Shown: positions 34,095 through 43,153, counted from the first letter of the stretch. The stretch is DNA of 64,000 bases from Luteibacter sp. Sphag1AF (GCF_014192715.1 NZ_JACHYH010000001.1:1178001-1242000), one strand, 5' to 3'. Program-made: numbers and translations. Notes: generated by a model not told the origin, from the letters alone.

Positions 34095-35369
34095 ATGACC
34101 GCGACCGACGTCCATCGCACCATCAATGAACTCTGGCGGATCGAATCGCCGCGGCTGATTGCCGGTATCGCGCGCATGGTTCGCGATGTGGGGCTTGCCG
34201 AAGAGCTCGCCCAGGACGCCCTCGTGGCTGCGCTGGAGCAGTGGACGGCACAAGGCGTGCCCGACCGCCCGGGTGCGTGGTTGATGACCACCGCGAAACA
34301 TCGCGCCATCGACCGCATCCGGCGCGAACGCATGGCGGGCCGCAAGATGGAAGCGCTGGCGTACGAAGCCGATGCGCTGGGCGAACTGCCCGCAGATGCC
34401 CTCATGGATGCGCTTGATGACGACATCGGCGACGATCTTCTTCGACTGCTGTTCGTGGCGTGCCACCCGGTGCTGTCCATCGACGCACAGCTGGCGCTCA
34501 CGCTGCGTCTGCTGGGCGGCCTGACGACCGGGGAAATTGCCCGCGCCTTCCTGGTGCCCGAAGCCACCATGGCGCAACGCATCGTGCGCGCCAAACGCAG
34601 CCTGTCCGATGCGGGCGTGACCTTCGAAGTGCCGGGCGCCAACGAGCGGCAGGCGCGGCTGGACGCCGTGCTGCGGGTGATCTACCTCATCTTCAACGAA
34701 GGTTATGCGGCCACGGCGGGCGACGACTGGATGCGCCCATCGCTGTGTGAGGAGGCGATGCGCCTGGGCCGCGTGCTTGTCGGCCTGATGCCACGCGATC
34801 CGGAAGTGCATGCGCTGGTCGCGCTGATGGAAATTCAGTCATCCCGCTCGGCGGCGCGCACCGACGCGCACGGCAATCCGGTGCTGCTGCTGGAACAGGA
34901 TCGCTCACGCTGGGACCATTTGCTGATCCGGCGCGGCCTGGCTGCACTGGCGCGCGCCGGGCAACTGACCGATGAGCCGGGACCCTATGCTTTGCAGGCT
35001 GCCATCGCGGCGTGTCACGCCCGGGCACTCGCCCCGGAACAGACGGACTGGCAGCGCATTGCCATGCTCTACGACGAGTTGCAGCACCTCACGCCTTCGC
35101 CCGTGATCGAGCTGAACCGCGCGGTTGCCGTGCTTATGGCAGAGGGCCCGGAAGCGGCCCTGGCTCTGGTTGAGCCATTGATGGACGAACCCGCGCTGAA
35201 GCATTACCACCTGCTGCCCAGCGTCCACGGCGATCTGCTGTTCCGGTTGGGCCGGCTGGCGGAAGCGCGCGATGAGTTTCATCGCGCAGCCTCGCTCACC
35301 CGCAATGCGCGCGAGCAGCAACTGCTCACCGCGCGTGCCCGGATGTGCGCAGACGGCCTGAACGGGTGA
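34095..35369 (+). CDS. ECF42-type RNA polymerase sigma factor with long C-terminal extension
   Basis: A 424-residue sigma factor. Sigma-2 lies at about 10-80 (ESPRLIAGIARMVRDVGLAEELAQDALVAAL, RPGAWLMTTAKHRAIDRIRR) and sigma-4 at about 125-185 (LTLRLLGGLTTGEIARAFLVPEATMAQRIVRAKR). The remaining 235 residues form the DUF6596/TPR-like extension that defines ECF42 (IYLIFNEGYAA, MPRDPEVHALVALM, LNRAVAV, LLPSVHGDLLFRLGR). No anti-sigma factor gene is adjacent, as is usual for this group, where the extension is thought to control activity. It probably transcribes its own operon from the promoter before 32356. Confidence 0.93.
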   Translation: MTATDVHRTINELWRIESPRLIAGIARMVRDVGLAEELAQDALVAALEQWTAQGVPDRPGAWLMTTAKHRAIDRIRRERMAGRKMEALAYEADALGELPADALMDALDDDIGDDLLRLLFVACHPVLSIDAQLALTLRLLGGLTTGEIARAFLVPEATMAQRIVRAKRSLSDAGVTFEVPGANERQARLDAVLRVIYLIFNEGYAATAGDDWMRPSLCEEAMRLGRVLVGLMPRDPEVHALVALMEIQSSRSAARTDAHGNPVLLLEQDRSRWDHLLIRRGLAALARAGQLTDEPGPYALQAAIAACHARALAPEQTDWQRIAMLYDELQHLTPSPVIELNRAVAVLMAEGPEAALALVEPLMDEPALKHYHLLPSVHGDLLFRLGRLAEARDEFHRAASLTRNAREQQLLTARARMCADGLNG

Positions 35370-35371
35370 AC

Positions 35372-35869
35372 TCAGTGCGGACGCTCGGGAGCGTCCGGCA
35401 CTTCAAATTCGATGTCCGTACCGTCAGCAAGCCCCTGGATGGCCTCGATCATCTCACCGGTTTCGCTGAAATGCTGAATCGCGGTGACGGGACGCAGGTT
35501 TTCCGGCTCGTACAGGCCATCGGCGAAGATCGGCAGCGTGTCGTACGTGTAGCACTCGCCCGGCGCCAGCACCTTGCCCTGCTCATGCAGTGCTTCGATC
35601 AGACCCGGCAGCAGCCAGTCGTCCTGCACTTCGGTATCGCGCAGCAGCTCGTTGAACTCAGGCACCGTCCCGGCAACCTTGTCGTTCTCACCCGTACCGG
35701 TGTTGAGCCAGTAGACGCCGCCCTCGTCCGCCTCGTAGAACATGTCGCCCAGCGCGGAGAACAGCAGCGGGGTGAATGCGGTACCGACTCGCCATTCCCA
35801 GGCCTTGGCCAATGCCGCGATCGCGTCAGCGTCGGGCTTGCAGATCAGATCGTCCCAAGTGAGGGCCAT
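35372..35869 (-). CDS. Tdi1/DUF1851-like protein (immunity-type)
   Basis: A 165-residue acidic soluble protein. LFSALGDMFYEADEGGVYWLNTGTGENDKVA and the later PGECYTYDTLPIFADGLYEPENLRPV look like the GAD-like/DUF1851 family, whose Agrobacterium member Tdi1 protects against a type VI DNase effector. I assign it from recall and with moderate confidence. No effector, VgrG or type VI gene lies in the window, so an immunity role here is an orphan role at best. It is convergent with the sigma factor gene, two bases apart. Confidence 0.65.
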   Translation of the reverse strand: MALTWDDLICKPDADAIAALAKAWEWRVGTAFTPLLFSALGDMFYEADEGGVYWLNTGTGENDKVAGTVPEFNELLRDTEVQDDWLLPGLIEALHEQGKVLAPGECYTYDTLPIFADGLYEPENLRPVTAIQHFSETGEMIEAIQGLADGTDIEFEVPDAPERPH

Positions 35870-35979
35870 ACGGGATTCCAGCGTCTTTCGGGTAGAGGAA
35901 CCGGCATTTTAGGCCCTCCGGGCGGGACGAGGTAGCGATCCGTTCGTGCAGACCCCGACATTGTGCGATGGCGGGCCTG

Positions 35980-37131
35980 CTACTGCGCAGCCGCCGCCGT
36001 TACCGCATCAACAAACGCCTGGCGGTCACGCGCCTGCACCGCATCCGTCGCCACGGGCCATGCCGCTAGCTGCACGATCACGAGACGGCGCGCCGGGTCC
36101 ACCCAAAGCAGCTGACCAAAAATGCCGATTCCCGCGTAGCGGCCGCCATCAAACGTCCACCACTGGTAACCATAGCCTCGCCCCGGCAGACCGATATCGG
36201 CATGGCTGCGCGTGGCATCGGCAAGCCAGCCATCCGCCAGAACCGGTTTCCCCTGGGCGACGCCGCCATCAAGCAGGAACTGCCCCATGCGCGCATAGTC
36301 AGCCAGGGTAGCGGACACGCCCGAGCCACCGGCTTCCACGCCATCCACAGGGTCCTTCAGCCACAACGCGTCGCTGGCCATGCCATACGGCTTCCAGATG
36401 GTTGCCGAGAGGTAGTCCGCCAGCGTGCGACCGGTGGCGCGATTCACAAGGATGCCGATCAGATCGGTTTCGCCCGTTTTGTAGACCCACTTCGAGCCCG
36501 GCGCGGACTCAGCTGGCAAACGTGCCATGTACGACACCAGCAACGGCGTACCCGGCTGACGCACCCCCTCGTACATCTGCGCCACATCCGATGCGGGATC
36601 GGCGTAATCCTCATTCCAGCGCACACCCGACGTCATGCTGAGCAGCTGCCGCACAGTGACGTGTTGGTAGCCGCTGCCACTCAGTTCGGGAATGTAGCGG
36701 GTGACCGGGTCATCCAGATCATGGATGGACCCGTCACGCAACGCCGCGCCCACCAGCGTGGAGGTGAACGATTTGGCGACAGAGAACGAGGTCCAGCGTT
36801 GCCCCGGGCCAAACCCCAGCCCGTAACGTTCCAGCCGGACCTTCCCGTCCTGCAACACCATGATGCCGGCCACGTGGTGCGCGGCCATGTAGCTGTCCAG
36901 TGTGGTGCCGTCCGTCCAGCGCGGCACAAGGGGGGTGCCGGGCACCAACGCATGCACGATGGACCCGTGAGGCACGCGATTGCTGGCGTACTGGGTTTCC
37001 ATCGCGCGGAAATGGGCTTCGCGATCCGGCTGATTCCAGAACAGCACATCGGTGCGACGGGCGTGAGGTGTGGACGCGCAGGCGGCGCAGAGGCCAAGCG
37101 TGGCGATAACAAAAAAGCGCAGGAATGACAT
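35980..37131 (-). CDS. Exported serine hydrolase, beta-lactamase/class C fold
   Basis: A 383-residue protein of the beta-lactamase-related family. The signal peptide (1-19) ends in LCAACAS; the Cys may carry a lipid, although the box is not ideal. The SxxK motif is SVAK in WTSFSVAKSFTS, the Tyr motif region is WVYKTGETDLIG, and GYGYQWWTF is typical of the esterase-like members. It may be an esterase, a D-aminopeptidase or an EstB-type lipase rather than a lactamase. It lies 24 bases from ybhN on the same strand and could be the last gene of the mod unit. Confidence 0.87.
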   Translation of the reverse strand: MSFLRFFVIATLGLCAACASTPHARRTDVLFWNQPDREAHFRAMETQYASNRVPHGSIVHALVPGTPLVPRWTDGTTLDSYMAAHHVAGIMVLQDGKVRLERYGLGFGPGQRWTSFSVAKSFTSTLVGAALRDGSIHDLDDPVTRYIPELSGSGYQHVTVRQLLSMTSGVRWNEDYADPASDVAQMYEGVRQPGTPLLVSYMARLPAESAPGSKWVYKTGETDLIGILVNRATGRTLADYLSATIWKPYGMASDALWLKDPVDGVEAGGSGVSATLADYARMGQFLLDGGVAQGKPVLADGWLADATRSHADIGLPGRGYGYQWWTFDGGRYAGIGIFGQLLWVDPARRLVIVQLAAWPVATDAVQARDRQAFVDAVTAAAAQ

Positions 37132-37155
37132 GGCGCGACTATACCGGCCGGGCGC

Positions 37156-38124
37156 TCAGTGCGCCGATACGCTGACCCCGCGCCGCACACGCGAGCGGCG
37201 CCGGATTTCGAACGCCACCAGGGCCAGCGATGACACCACGAAGGGGAACAATCCGTAGATCACCCGATACGCCAGCAACGCGGCCAACACCTGCGGTCGC
37301 GCTTCTTCCGGAAACGAGGCAAGCGTCAACGCTTCAAAAGCACCTATGCCACCGGGCGCGTTGCTGACAATGCCCGCGATCACCGCGCCCATGTAAATGG
37401 GTATGAAATCAATAAAGCTGCCTGCCAGCTCGGGGGGCAGAAGCAGATACATCGCGGCGATGGCGGCGGTCATTTCCACCGTGCCGATCACGATCTGCGC
37501 ACCCGCCGAACGAGCCGACGGCACGGGGGTGGAGAATTTGCCGATGCGAAGATCGGTGTGCTTGCCCGACAACCATTTCAACAAAATGGCGAACGCGAGA
37601 ATCAGCACCACGCCCGGCCAACGCCCCCAGCCATGCGTGATCGATGGCTCCAGCATCAACGCAATGCACGTGATGGCAGCAAAACCCATCGCGACACTGA
37701 AGCCCACCAGCCCGACAATGCGCGCCACATCCGGTGCCGTGACGCCGCGCGTCGACAGAAGGCGATAACGCAGCGCCGTGCCGGTAATGGCATGGAAGCC
37801 CAGCGCGTTGCAGATGGCGTGCGACGTCGTGCCCGAGAACAGCGCCATCCGCGTGGACACTTGCCCCGGCACCACCGTGCGCACCGCGAACAGGTCGTAT
37901 GTGGCGAGTGCTGCCCAGCTCACCAGCGTGGCCGCCACGGAACCGACGACATGCCAGCGGGGCGTGCGTTCCAGTGCAGCCAGCACGTCGCGCCACGACA
38001 TCTTCGAGATGTATTTGTCGAGCACCCACGCGGCGGCAGCCACGACGAAAATCGCCAGGGCATAGTGAATGACGGGGCCGAGCCAGGCGCGGCGGGGCCG
38101 GGGTGCGTCGTTGCGGCGGGTCAC
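37156..38124 (-). CDS. ybhN: YbhN/LPG-synthase-like flippase-type membrane protein
   Basis: A 322-residue polytopic protein with about 8 helices of the UPF0104 (lysylphosphatidylglycerol synthetase transmembrane) family: HAICNALGFHAITGTALRYRLL, NAPGGIGAFEALTL and YRVIYGLFPF. Relatives move or flip lipids and affect envelope stress resistance. The start GTG 38124 is chosen because GTGA overlaps the modC stop by 4 bases; ATG 38187 would encode 21 more residues within modC. This coupling places it in the modABC operon, an uncommon partner. Confidence 0.85.
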   Translation of the reverse strand: MTRRNDAPRPRRAWLGPVIHYALAIFVVAAAAWVLDKYISKMSWRDVLAALERTPRWHVVGSVAATLVSWAALATYDLFAVRTVVPGQVSTRMALFSGTTSHAICNALGFHAITGTALRYRLLSTRGVTAPDVARIVGLVGFSVAMGFAAITCIALMLEPSITHGWGRWPGVVLILAFAILLKWLSGKHTDLRIGKFSTPVPSARSAGAQIVIGTVEMTAAIAAMYLLLPPELAGSFIDFIPIYMGAVIAGIVSNAPGGIGAFEALTLASFPEEARPQVLAALLAYRVIYGLFPFVVSSLALVAFEIRRRSRVRRGVSVSAH

Positions 38125-38843
38125 GGGAGGTCGCTGTCCATGCGCGTTGGTGGCGCGGCTGATGTCGTGGATCGCGCATCTTCCCACAATCGTCCATCGC
38201 GGATTTCGATCGTGTGACCCTCCAGCGCAACCACGTCAGCCGGATCGTGCGTGATGACCATCAATTGCAGATCCAGGCGCGCCTGCCATTGAAGCAACTC
38301 GCTGCGCATGCGTTCGCGAAGCGCCGGATCAAGCGCCGCAAATGGCTCGTCCAGCAACACGATACCCGGCTCGGCGGCCAGCGCACGTGCCAGCGCCACG
38401 CGCTGACGCTGGCCTCCGGAGATGCGCGCCGGATAGCTGTGAGCCACCGCGCCCAACTCGAACATCTCCAGCCAGTGAGCGACCACGGGCGACATGCGCC
38501 GACGCGGCGGGTTGAGCACGCCACGGGTGAGCCCGAAGCCGATGTTCTGAGCCACGGTCAGATGCGGAAACAGCGCGTAATCCTGAAACAGATACGCCAC
38601 CTGGCGATCACGCGCCGGAAGATTGATACCCGCCCGCGCGTCGTAGAGCGTTCGCCCGCCCACCCGGATATGCCCGGCATCGGGCGTCAACAGGCCCGCG
38701 ATGGCCCGCAGGGTGAGGCTCTTGCCGGCGCCGGAAGGGCCGAACAGCACAATGCGGCGACTATCCGATGAGAAGGCCACGTCCAGCGAAAAACGCCGGT
38801 CGTCGGCCGTGAGCTGTCGGGAGATGGCGACGTCGACGCTCAT
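38121..38843 (-). CDS. modC: Molybdate ABC transporter ATP-binding protein, short form
   Basis: A 240-residue ATPase energising molybdate uptake. Walker A is GPSGAGKS, the Q-loop YLFQDYALFPHLTV, the signature ISGGQRQRVALARALA and Walker B IVLLDEPFAALD. Standard ModC has a further C-terminal MOP (molybdate-binding) domain of about 70 residues, missing here. ATG 38843 overlaps the modB stop by 4 bases (ATGA), excluding the longer frame. It is followed by ybhN, also overlapping. Confidence 0.93.
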   Translation of the reverse strand: MSVDVAISRQLTADDRRFSLDVAFSSDSRRIVLFGPSGAGKSLTLRAIAGLLTPDAGHIRVGGRTLYDARAGINLPARDRQVAYLFQDYALFPHLTVAQNIGFGLTRGVLNPPRRRMSPVVAHWLEMFELGAVAHSYPARISGGQRQRVALARALAAEPGIVLLDEPFAALDPALRERMRSELLQWQARLDLQLMVITHDPADVVALEGHTIEIRDGRLWEDARSTTSAAPPTRMDSDLP

Positions 38844-39520
38844 GAATCGAGCCGCCGTACCGGTGCATGTCCGGGCGCCAGCCACGCGGCAAGCAACAGC
38901 GCCACCACGCAGGTGACCGAGGTGACGATCACCATCAGCCCGGCCACCTCGTCGTGGCCCGCACCCACGGCGGCGTAGATGGCGACGGAAAGGGTCTGCG
39001 TACGCCCCGGCAAATTGCCGGCAATCATCAGCGTGGCACCGAACTCGCCCATCGCGCGGGCGAAGGCGAGCAGCGCGCCGGCAGTGATCCCGCGCGCCGC
39101 CAGCGGCAACGACACCCGGAAAAACACAGGCAGCTCGCGCAGCCCCAGCACGCGCGCGGCGTTTTCCAGTTGAGGATCAACATTTTCAAAGGCGGCGCGT
39201 GCCGCCTTCTGCACCAGTGGAAAGGCCACCAGCGTGGAAGCGACGACCGCGCCCTGCCAGGTGAACACGAAGCGGATGCCATGCCGGTCCAGCCACTCCC
39301 CAACGACGCCGTGCGTTCCAAGCAGCACAAGCAGGTAATAGCCCAGCACGGTGGGCGGCAGCACCAGCGGCAGCGTCAGGATGGCGTCGACAAGCTCGCG
39401 GACGGGATGGCGCCAGCGCGACAAGCCGTACGCCACCGCCACGCCCAGCACGAGGTTGATGCCCGTGGCCCATAGCGCGACCTTCAGCGACAGCGCGAGG
39501 GGAATCCAGATCTCGCCCAT
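38840..39520 (-). CDS. modB: Molybdate ABC transporter permease
   Basis: A 226-residue inner-membrane permease with about 5 to 6 helices. Family signatures are LPLVLPPTVLGYYLLVLLG and the cytoplasmic EAA-type loop near ENAARVLG, LPLAARGITAGALLAFARAMGEFGATLMIAGN. It begins 10 bases after modA (ends at 39530) and shares the operon order modA-modB-modC. The start ATG 39520 is followed by MGEIWIPLALSLKVA, matching the usual short N terminus. Confidence 0.94.
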   Translation of the reverse strand: MGEIWIPLALSLKVALWATGINLVLGVAVAYGLSRWRHPVRELVDAILTLPLVLPPTVLGYYLLVLLGTHGVVGEWLDRHGIRFVFTWQGAVVASTLVAFPLVQKAARAAFENVDPQLENAARVLGLRELPVFFRVSLPLAARGITAGALLAFARAMGEFGATLMIAGNLPGRTQTLSVAIYAAVGAGHDEVAGLMVIVTSVTCVVALLLAAWLAPGHAPVRRLDS

Positions 39521-39529
39521 GGCGGCCGA

Positions 39530-40285
39530 TCAGGGCGCGCGGAAACCGAAGGTCCGCAGGATCGACTGACCTTGTGCCGAGAGCACGAAGTCCCCGAACG
39601 CGCGGGCGTCGGCCTGCTGTTTCGACCCGGCGACAACGGCAAGCGGGTAGCTGATCGGCCTGGGTGTCGGCACAACCGCCACGACCCTGACCTTGTCTTT
39701 CATTACAGAGGCATCGGTCGCAAACACGAAGCCCGCGTCCACTTCGCCACGCGCCACGTAGTCAAGACTCTGCCGCACGTTCTGGGCGAGCACACCCTTG
39801 GCCGAAACGCCCTTCCACAGGCCGGAGGCTTCCAGCGCTGCCTGCGTGTAGCGGCCCACGGGCACGGAGCCGGGATCGCCGTACGCCACGCGATGCACGT
39901 CCGCATGGATCAGATCCGCCGGGCCCGTGATCGACAGCTTGCCCGCCGCCGGTACGATGAGGACCAGCGCGTTGGTGGCAAAGTCGCGGCGCGTGGCCGG
40001 GTCCACGGCCTTCGCACTGACGGCCTTGTCCATCGCCGTCTGATCCGCGGAAGCGAAGACATCAGCGGGCGCGCCCTGGGAAATCTGCCGGAGCAGGATG
40101 TCCGAGGCGGCAAAGTTCAGCACGACATGTGTGTCAGGGTGCTTTGCTTCGTAGGCCTTGCCCACGGCCTGGAAGGCGTCCGTAAGGCTGGAGGCCGCTG
40201 ATACCACCAGATCGCCGGCCGATGCCGTGACCGCTGCCGTCGCGAGAACGACGGCGAAGAGCAGACGGGGAACAGGTCGGCGCAT
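39530..40285 (-). CDS. modA: Molybdate-binding periplasmic protein
   Basis: A 251-residue solute-binding protein with a signal peptide (residues 1-23, ending ASA then GDL). The oxyanion site motif ASSLTDAF, followed by NFAASDILLRQISQGAPADVFASAD, is that of ModA; the final part (DVRVVAVVPTPRPISYPLAVV) matches the second lobe. AAGGAAG, 8 bases before ATG 40285, decides the start. Heads the operon modA-modB-modC-ybhN. No ModE site or molybdenum cofactor riboswitch is evident upstream. Confidence 0.94.
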   Translation of the reverse strand: MRRPVPRLLFAVVLATAAVTASAGDLVVSAASSLTDAFQAVGKAYEAKHPDTHVVLNFAASDILLRQISQGAPADVFASADQTAMDKAVSAKAVDPATRRDFATNALVLIVPAAGKLSITGPADLIHADVHRVAYGDPGSVPVGRYTQAALEASGLWKGVSAKGVLAQNVRQSLDYVARGEVDAGFVFATDASVMKDKVRVVAVVPTPRPISYPLAVVAGSKQQADARAFGDFVLSAQGQSILRTFGFRAP

Positions 40286-40403
40286 GGCTTGGCTTCCTTC
40301 AGCGTGAGTGGCGATAGTAACCGGGGGACCCGCCCACGCCATGGCGCGGGCATCGCGCGGCGGTTTGCCGCAGAACCCCTTCGGCGCGGTCGTGCGATCA
40401 TCT

Positions 40404-40419
40404 CTGGACCCGGGTCCAG
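40404..40419. promoter_or_regulatory. Perfect 16-base palindrome before the DUF2946 gene
   Basis: CTGGACCCGGGTCCAG is its own reverse complement and ends 3 bases before the DUF2946 ATG at 40423. Centred in the leader of the receptor operon, it is a candidate operator, perhaps for metal-responsive control, in the gap shared with divergent modA. Confidence 0.5.
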
Positions 40420-40422
40420 GGT

Positions 40423-40830
40423 ATGAGTTTCAAGGGGATGCTGGTGCATCGCAACGTGACGCAAAGCCGGTGGCTGACAGGGATGGCGATGTTCGCCCTC
40501 TGGCTGGCCATCCTGGCGCCGGTGGCCTCCAGGGTCATGCCGGCAGCGGACGCGTTGGACACCATGGGAGCCTGGTGCGAAGGACGCGCCGGGCTCGTCG
40601 ACCACCCACCGTCGCATGCCGAGGACTCACACGACATCGGGCACATGGATGCCTGTGGCTACTGCACGCTGCTGGCCCAGCAACCCGGGCTCGGCAGCGT
40701 TGCCTTCGTAGCGCCCTTCGTACCTGTCAGCGGTTTCATTGCCGCCCCCCTGCCGTCACTGCAAGCGACGGATACACCGTTTGCGCGTCACGCCCCTGCT
40801 CGCGGACCACCTGGTTTCAAGAACGCCTGA
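40423..40830 (+). CDS. DUF2946 family protein
   Basis: A 135-residue protein with a signal-like helix (about 18-38) and the family features: a Cys-Glu pair (WCEGRAG), several His residues (HPPSHAEDSHDIGHMD) and the CGYC motif in DACGYCTLLA, typical of metal-binding exported proteins found near TonB-dependent or copper genes. ATG 40423 is assumed; ATG 40438 is possible. It precedes the TonB receptor gene by 43 bases, so the two probably form a metal (possibly copper) uptake or response unit. Confidence 0.82.
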   Translation: MSFKGMLVHRNVTQSRWLTGMAMFALWLAILAPVASRVMPAADALDTMGAWCEGRAGLVDHPPSHAEDSHDIGHMDACGYCTLLAQQPGLGSVAFVAPFVPVSGFIAAPLPSLQATDTPFARHAPARGPPGFKNA

Positions 40831-40873
40831 TCGCTTCGATTGGAAGTTTTCTTAAACCTACTGGACTGACTGC

Positions 40874-43153
40874 ATGTCGATTCGTTCGCTTTACGAAGGC
40901 GGGCCTCTGGCCGTCGCCATCGCCTGCGCGCTGATCTCCCCGGCCTATGCCGACGAGCCGCAACGCACGCAAACCCTTCAGGAAATCCGCGTGTCCGCGC
41001 TGGGTAACGCACCCGCCGTGGACCCCAACATGCCGGCGCCGGTGGAAAGCGTCACGGCGGAGAAGCTGGCTCGCCTCAACGTGGTGAACGTGGAGGATGC
41101 CGTGAAGTACATGCCGGCCTTCGGTATCCGCAAGCGCTTCATCGGCGACGAAAACGCCACGTTCTCAGTGCGCGGCACCAGCAATCAGCAAAGCGCCCGT
41201 GGGCTCGTATATCTGGATGGCTTGTTGCTGAGCAATCTTCTGGGCAACAACTGGGCCAATCCGCCACGCTGGTCGATGGCGTTTCCCGACAACCTCGCCC
41301 GTGTCGATGTGATCTATGGCGCGTATTCCGCGTTGTATCCGGGCAATGCCATCGGCGCGACGGTCGTCATGACCACGCGGATGCCCACCCGACGCGAAAT
41401 CACCGCCGAAATGCAGGGCTTCACCCAGCACGTGGATACCTACGGCGTGAATCGCAATTACGGCGGCAGCCGCCAGTCGGTGACCTACGGCGATCGCGTG
41501 GGCAAGGTGTCGTTCCTGCTGGGCGTCTCGCACCTTCAGTCCAACGGTCAGCCGCTGGTGTACGCGACGCAGAACGCGTCGGCCATCACGGGCAGCACGC
41601 GGCCGGTGAGCGGCGCCATCGGGGATACCGGCACCACGGGGCTTCCCCGCCAGGTGCTGGGCATCAACTCCGAAGGACAGGAAGCGACGAGCCAGAACGA
41701 GGCGAAGCTCAAGGTCACCTACGACATCACGCCGACGCTGCAAGCCGGCATCAGCGCCGATTACTGGCAACAGGACATGTCCCACCGCACGCAGAGCGCG
41801 CTGCGTGATGCGGCCGGCAACCCGGTGTATGCCGGCGTGGTGAGCATCGCGGGCAAGCAGTACACGCTGCCGGCGAATTTCTTCGCACCCAGCACGCGGC
41901 AAAGCCGCAACTATCTGTACGGCGTATCGCTGGGCACGCATCGGGCGTCGGGCTGGAACATCGAGGCAAACGCCTCGTACTTCGACATGGACCAGAACCG
42001 CGACCGGGTGGCCTCGGCCTATACGTACAACGGCGCGGGCCAGCTCACCGCAGGCGACGGCAGCCGCTGGCGCACATTCGACCTTCGCGCCAGCTACCGG
42101 CCCGACGCAATCGCGCCCAACACGCACTGGCTGAGCTTCGGTTATCACTACGACGGCTATGCGCTGGCCAATGATGTCGCCTCGCTGGCGCAATGGCGTA
42201 CGGGTAGCGCCACGGCGGATCTCGGTGGCAACACCGGCTCGACGCAAACCCAGGCCCTGTACGTGCAGGACGCCTGGCAGCTGACCGACCGCTGGCAACT
42301 GACGACGGGCGCCCGCTTCGAACAATGGCGCGCATTCGACGGCACACGTTCGACGGCAACCGCTTCCATCGGCTACCCCGGACGCAAGGAAACGCATACC
42401 TCGCCCAAGGCGTCCCTGAGCTGGCAGGCCGCTGACGAACTGGTCCTGCGCCTTTCCGCCGCGCGCGCCTACCGGTTTCCCACCGTCAACGAACTGTTCC
42501 AGGGAAGTTTCAATGGCCTGGCGCTCATCAACAACAATCCGAACCTGAAGCCTGAAAACGATCTCTCCCGTGAGCTGTCAGCCCAGTGGTATCGCGGCCA
42601 CGGCGTCACCCGCGTGTCGCTGTATCGAAGCGACACGCGCAACACGCTTTTCAGCCAGACCAACACCACGGTTTTCCCCACCGTGACCAATGTGCAGAAC
42701 GTGGGTCTTGTGCGCACACGCGGGGCGGAAGTCAGCTACGACGGTCAGGGAGTGGGATTTAGCTGGCTGGACGTGACGGCAAACGCGACGTACACGCAGG
42801 CGACAACGGTACGCAACGATCAGAATCCAGCGTCTGTGGGCAAGCAGTTCTATCGCATCCCCCGCTGGCGCGCCAACCTGATCACCACCTGGCACACCTC
42901 CGCGCGCACCCTTCTGACGGTGGCCGGACGTTACTCCGGACGCCAGTACAACACGCTTGATCACAGCGACATTAATCCGGACACGTTCGGCGGCGCCAGC
43001 GCATTCCTCACCTGGGATGCGAAATTCGTCTACAGGCCCACCGACCAGTTGGACCTCGGTGTTGGTGTGGATAACCTCACTGACCGGCGCTATTACGTGT
43101 ACTACCCGTATCCGTCGCGCACCTTCATGGTGGAGGCAAAGCTGCACATGTAG
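40874..43153 (+). CDS. TonB-dependent outer-membrane receptor
   Basis: A 759-residue receptor. A signal peptide (1-26, ending AYA) is followed by a TonB box-like LQEIRVSAL, a plug domain (about 55-165, VRGTSNQQSARGLVYLDGLLL and LYPGNAIGATVVMTTRMP) and a 22-stranded barrel ending with the aromatic-rich strand YPYPSRTFMVEAKLHM. The sequence lacks the SUS or siderophore hallmarks that would fix a substrate; with DUF2946 upstream, copper or another metal chelate is likeliest. A small hairpin lies 5 bases after the stop. Confidence 0.93.
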   Translation: MSIRSLYEGGPLAVAIACALISPAYADEPQRTQTLQEIRVSALGNAPAVDPNMPAPVESVTAEKLARLNVVNVEDAVKYMPAFGIRKRFIGDENATFSVRGTSNQQSARGLVYLDGLLLSNLLGNNWANPPRWSMAFPDNLARVDVIYGAYSALYPGNAIGATVVMTTRMPTRREITAEMQGFTQHVDTYGVNRNYGGSRQSVTYGDRVGKVSFLLGVSHLQSNGQPLVYATQNASAITGSTRPVSGAIGDTGTTGLPRQVLGINSEGQEATSQNEAKLKVTYDITPTLQAGISADYWQQDMSHRTQSALRDAAGNPVYAGVVSIAGKQYTLPANFFAPSTRQSRNYLYGVSLGTHRASGWNIEANASYFDMDQNRDRVASAYTYNGAGQLTAGDGSRWRTFDLRASYRPDAIAPNTHWLSFGYHYDGYALANDVASLAQWRTGSATADLGGNTGSTQTQALYVQDAWQLTDRWQLTTGARFEQWRAFDGTRSTATASIGYPGRKETHTSPKASLSWQAADELVLRLSAARAYRFPTVNELFQGSFNGLALINNNPNLKPENDLSRELSAQWYRGHGVTRVSLYRSDTRNTLFSQTNTTVFPTVTNVQNVGLVRTRGAEVSYDGQGVGFSWLDVTANATYTQATTVRNDQNPASVGKQFYRIPRWRANLITTWHTSARTLLTVAGRYSGRQYNTLDHSDINPDTFGGASAFLTWDAKFVYRPTDQLDLGVGVDNLTDRRYYVYYPYPSRTFMVEAKLHM

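Noticed and set aside
40286-40422. ModE operator or molybdenum cofactor riboswitch upstream of modA
   Set aside because: No ModE-like palindrome with ATATA ends and no conserved aptamer-like structure could be recognised.
40404-40440. MerR/CueR-type metal promoter before the DUF2946 gene
   Set aside because: The palindrome is clear but no 19-base spaced -35/-10 pair fits around it, so a MerR-type promoter cannot be claimed.
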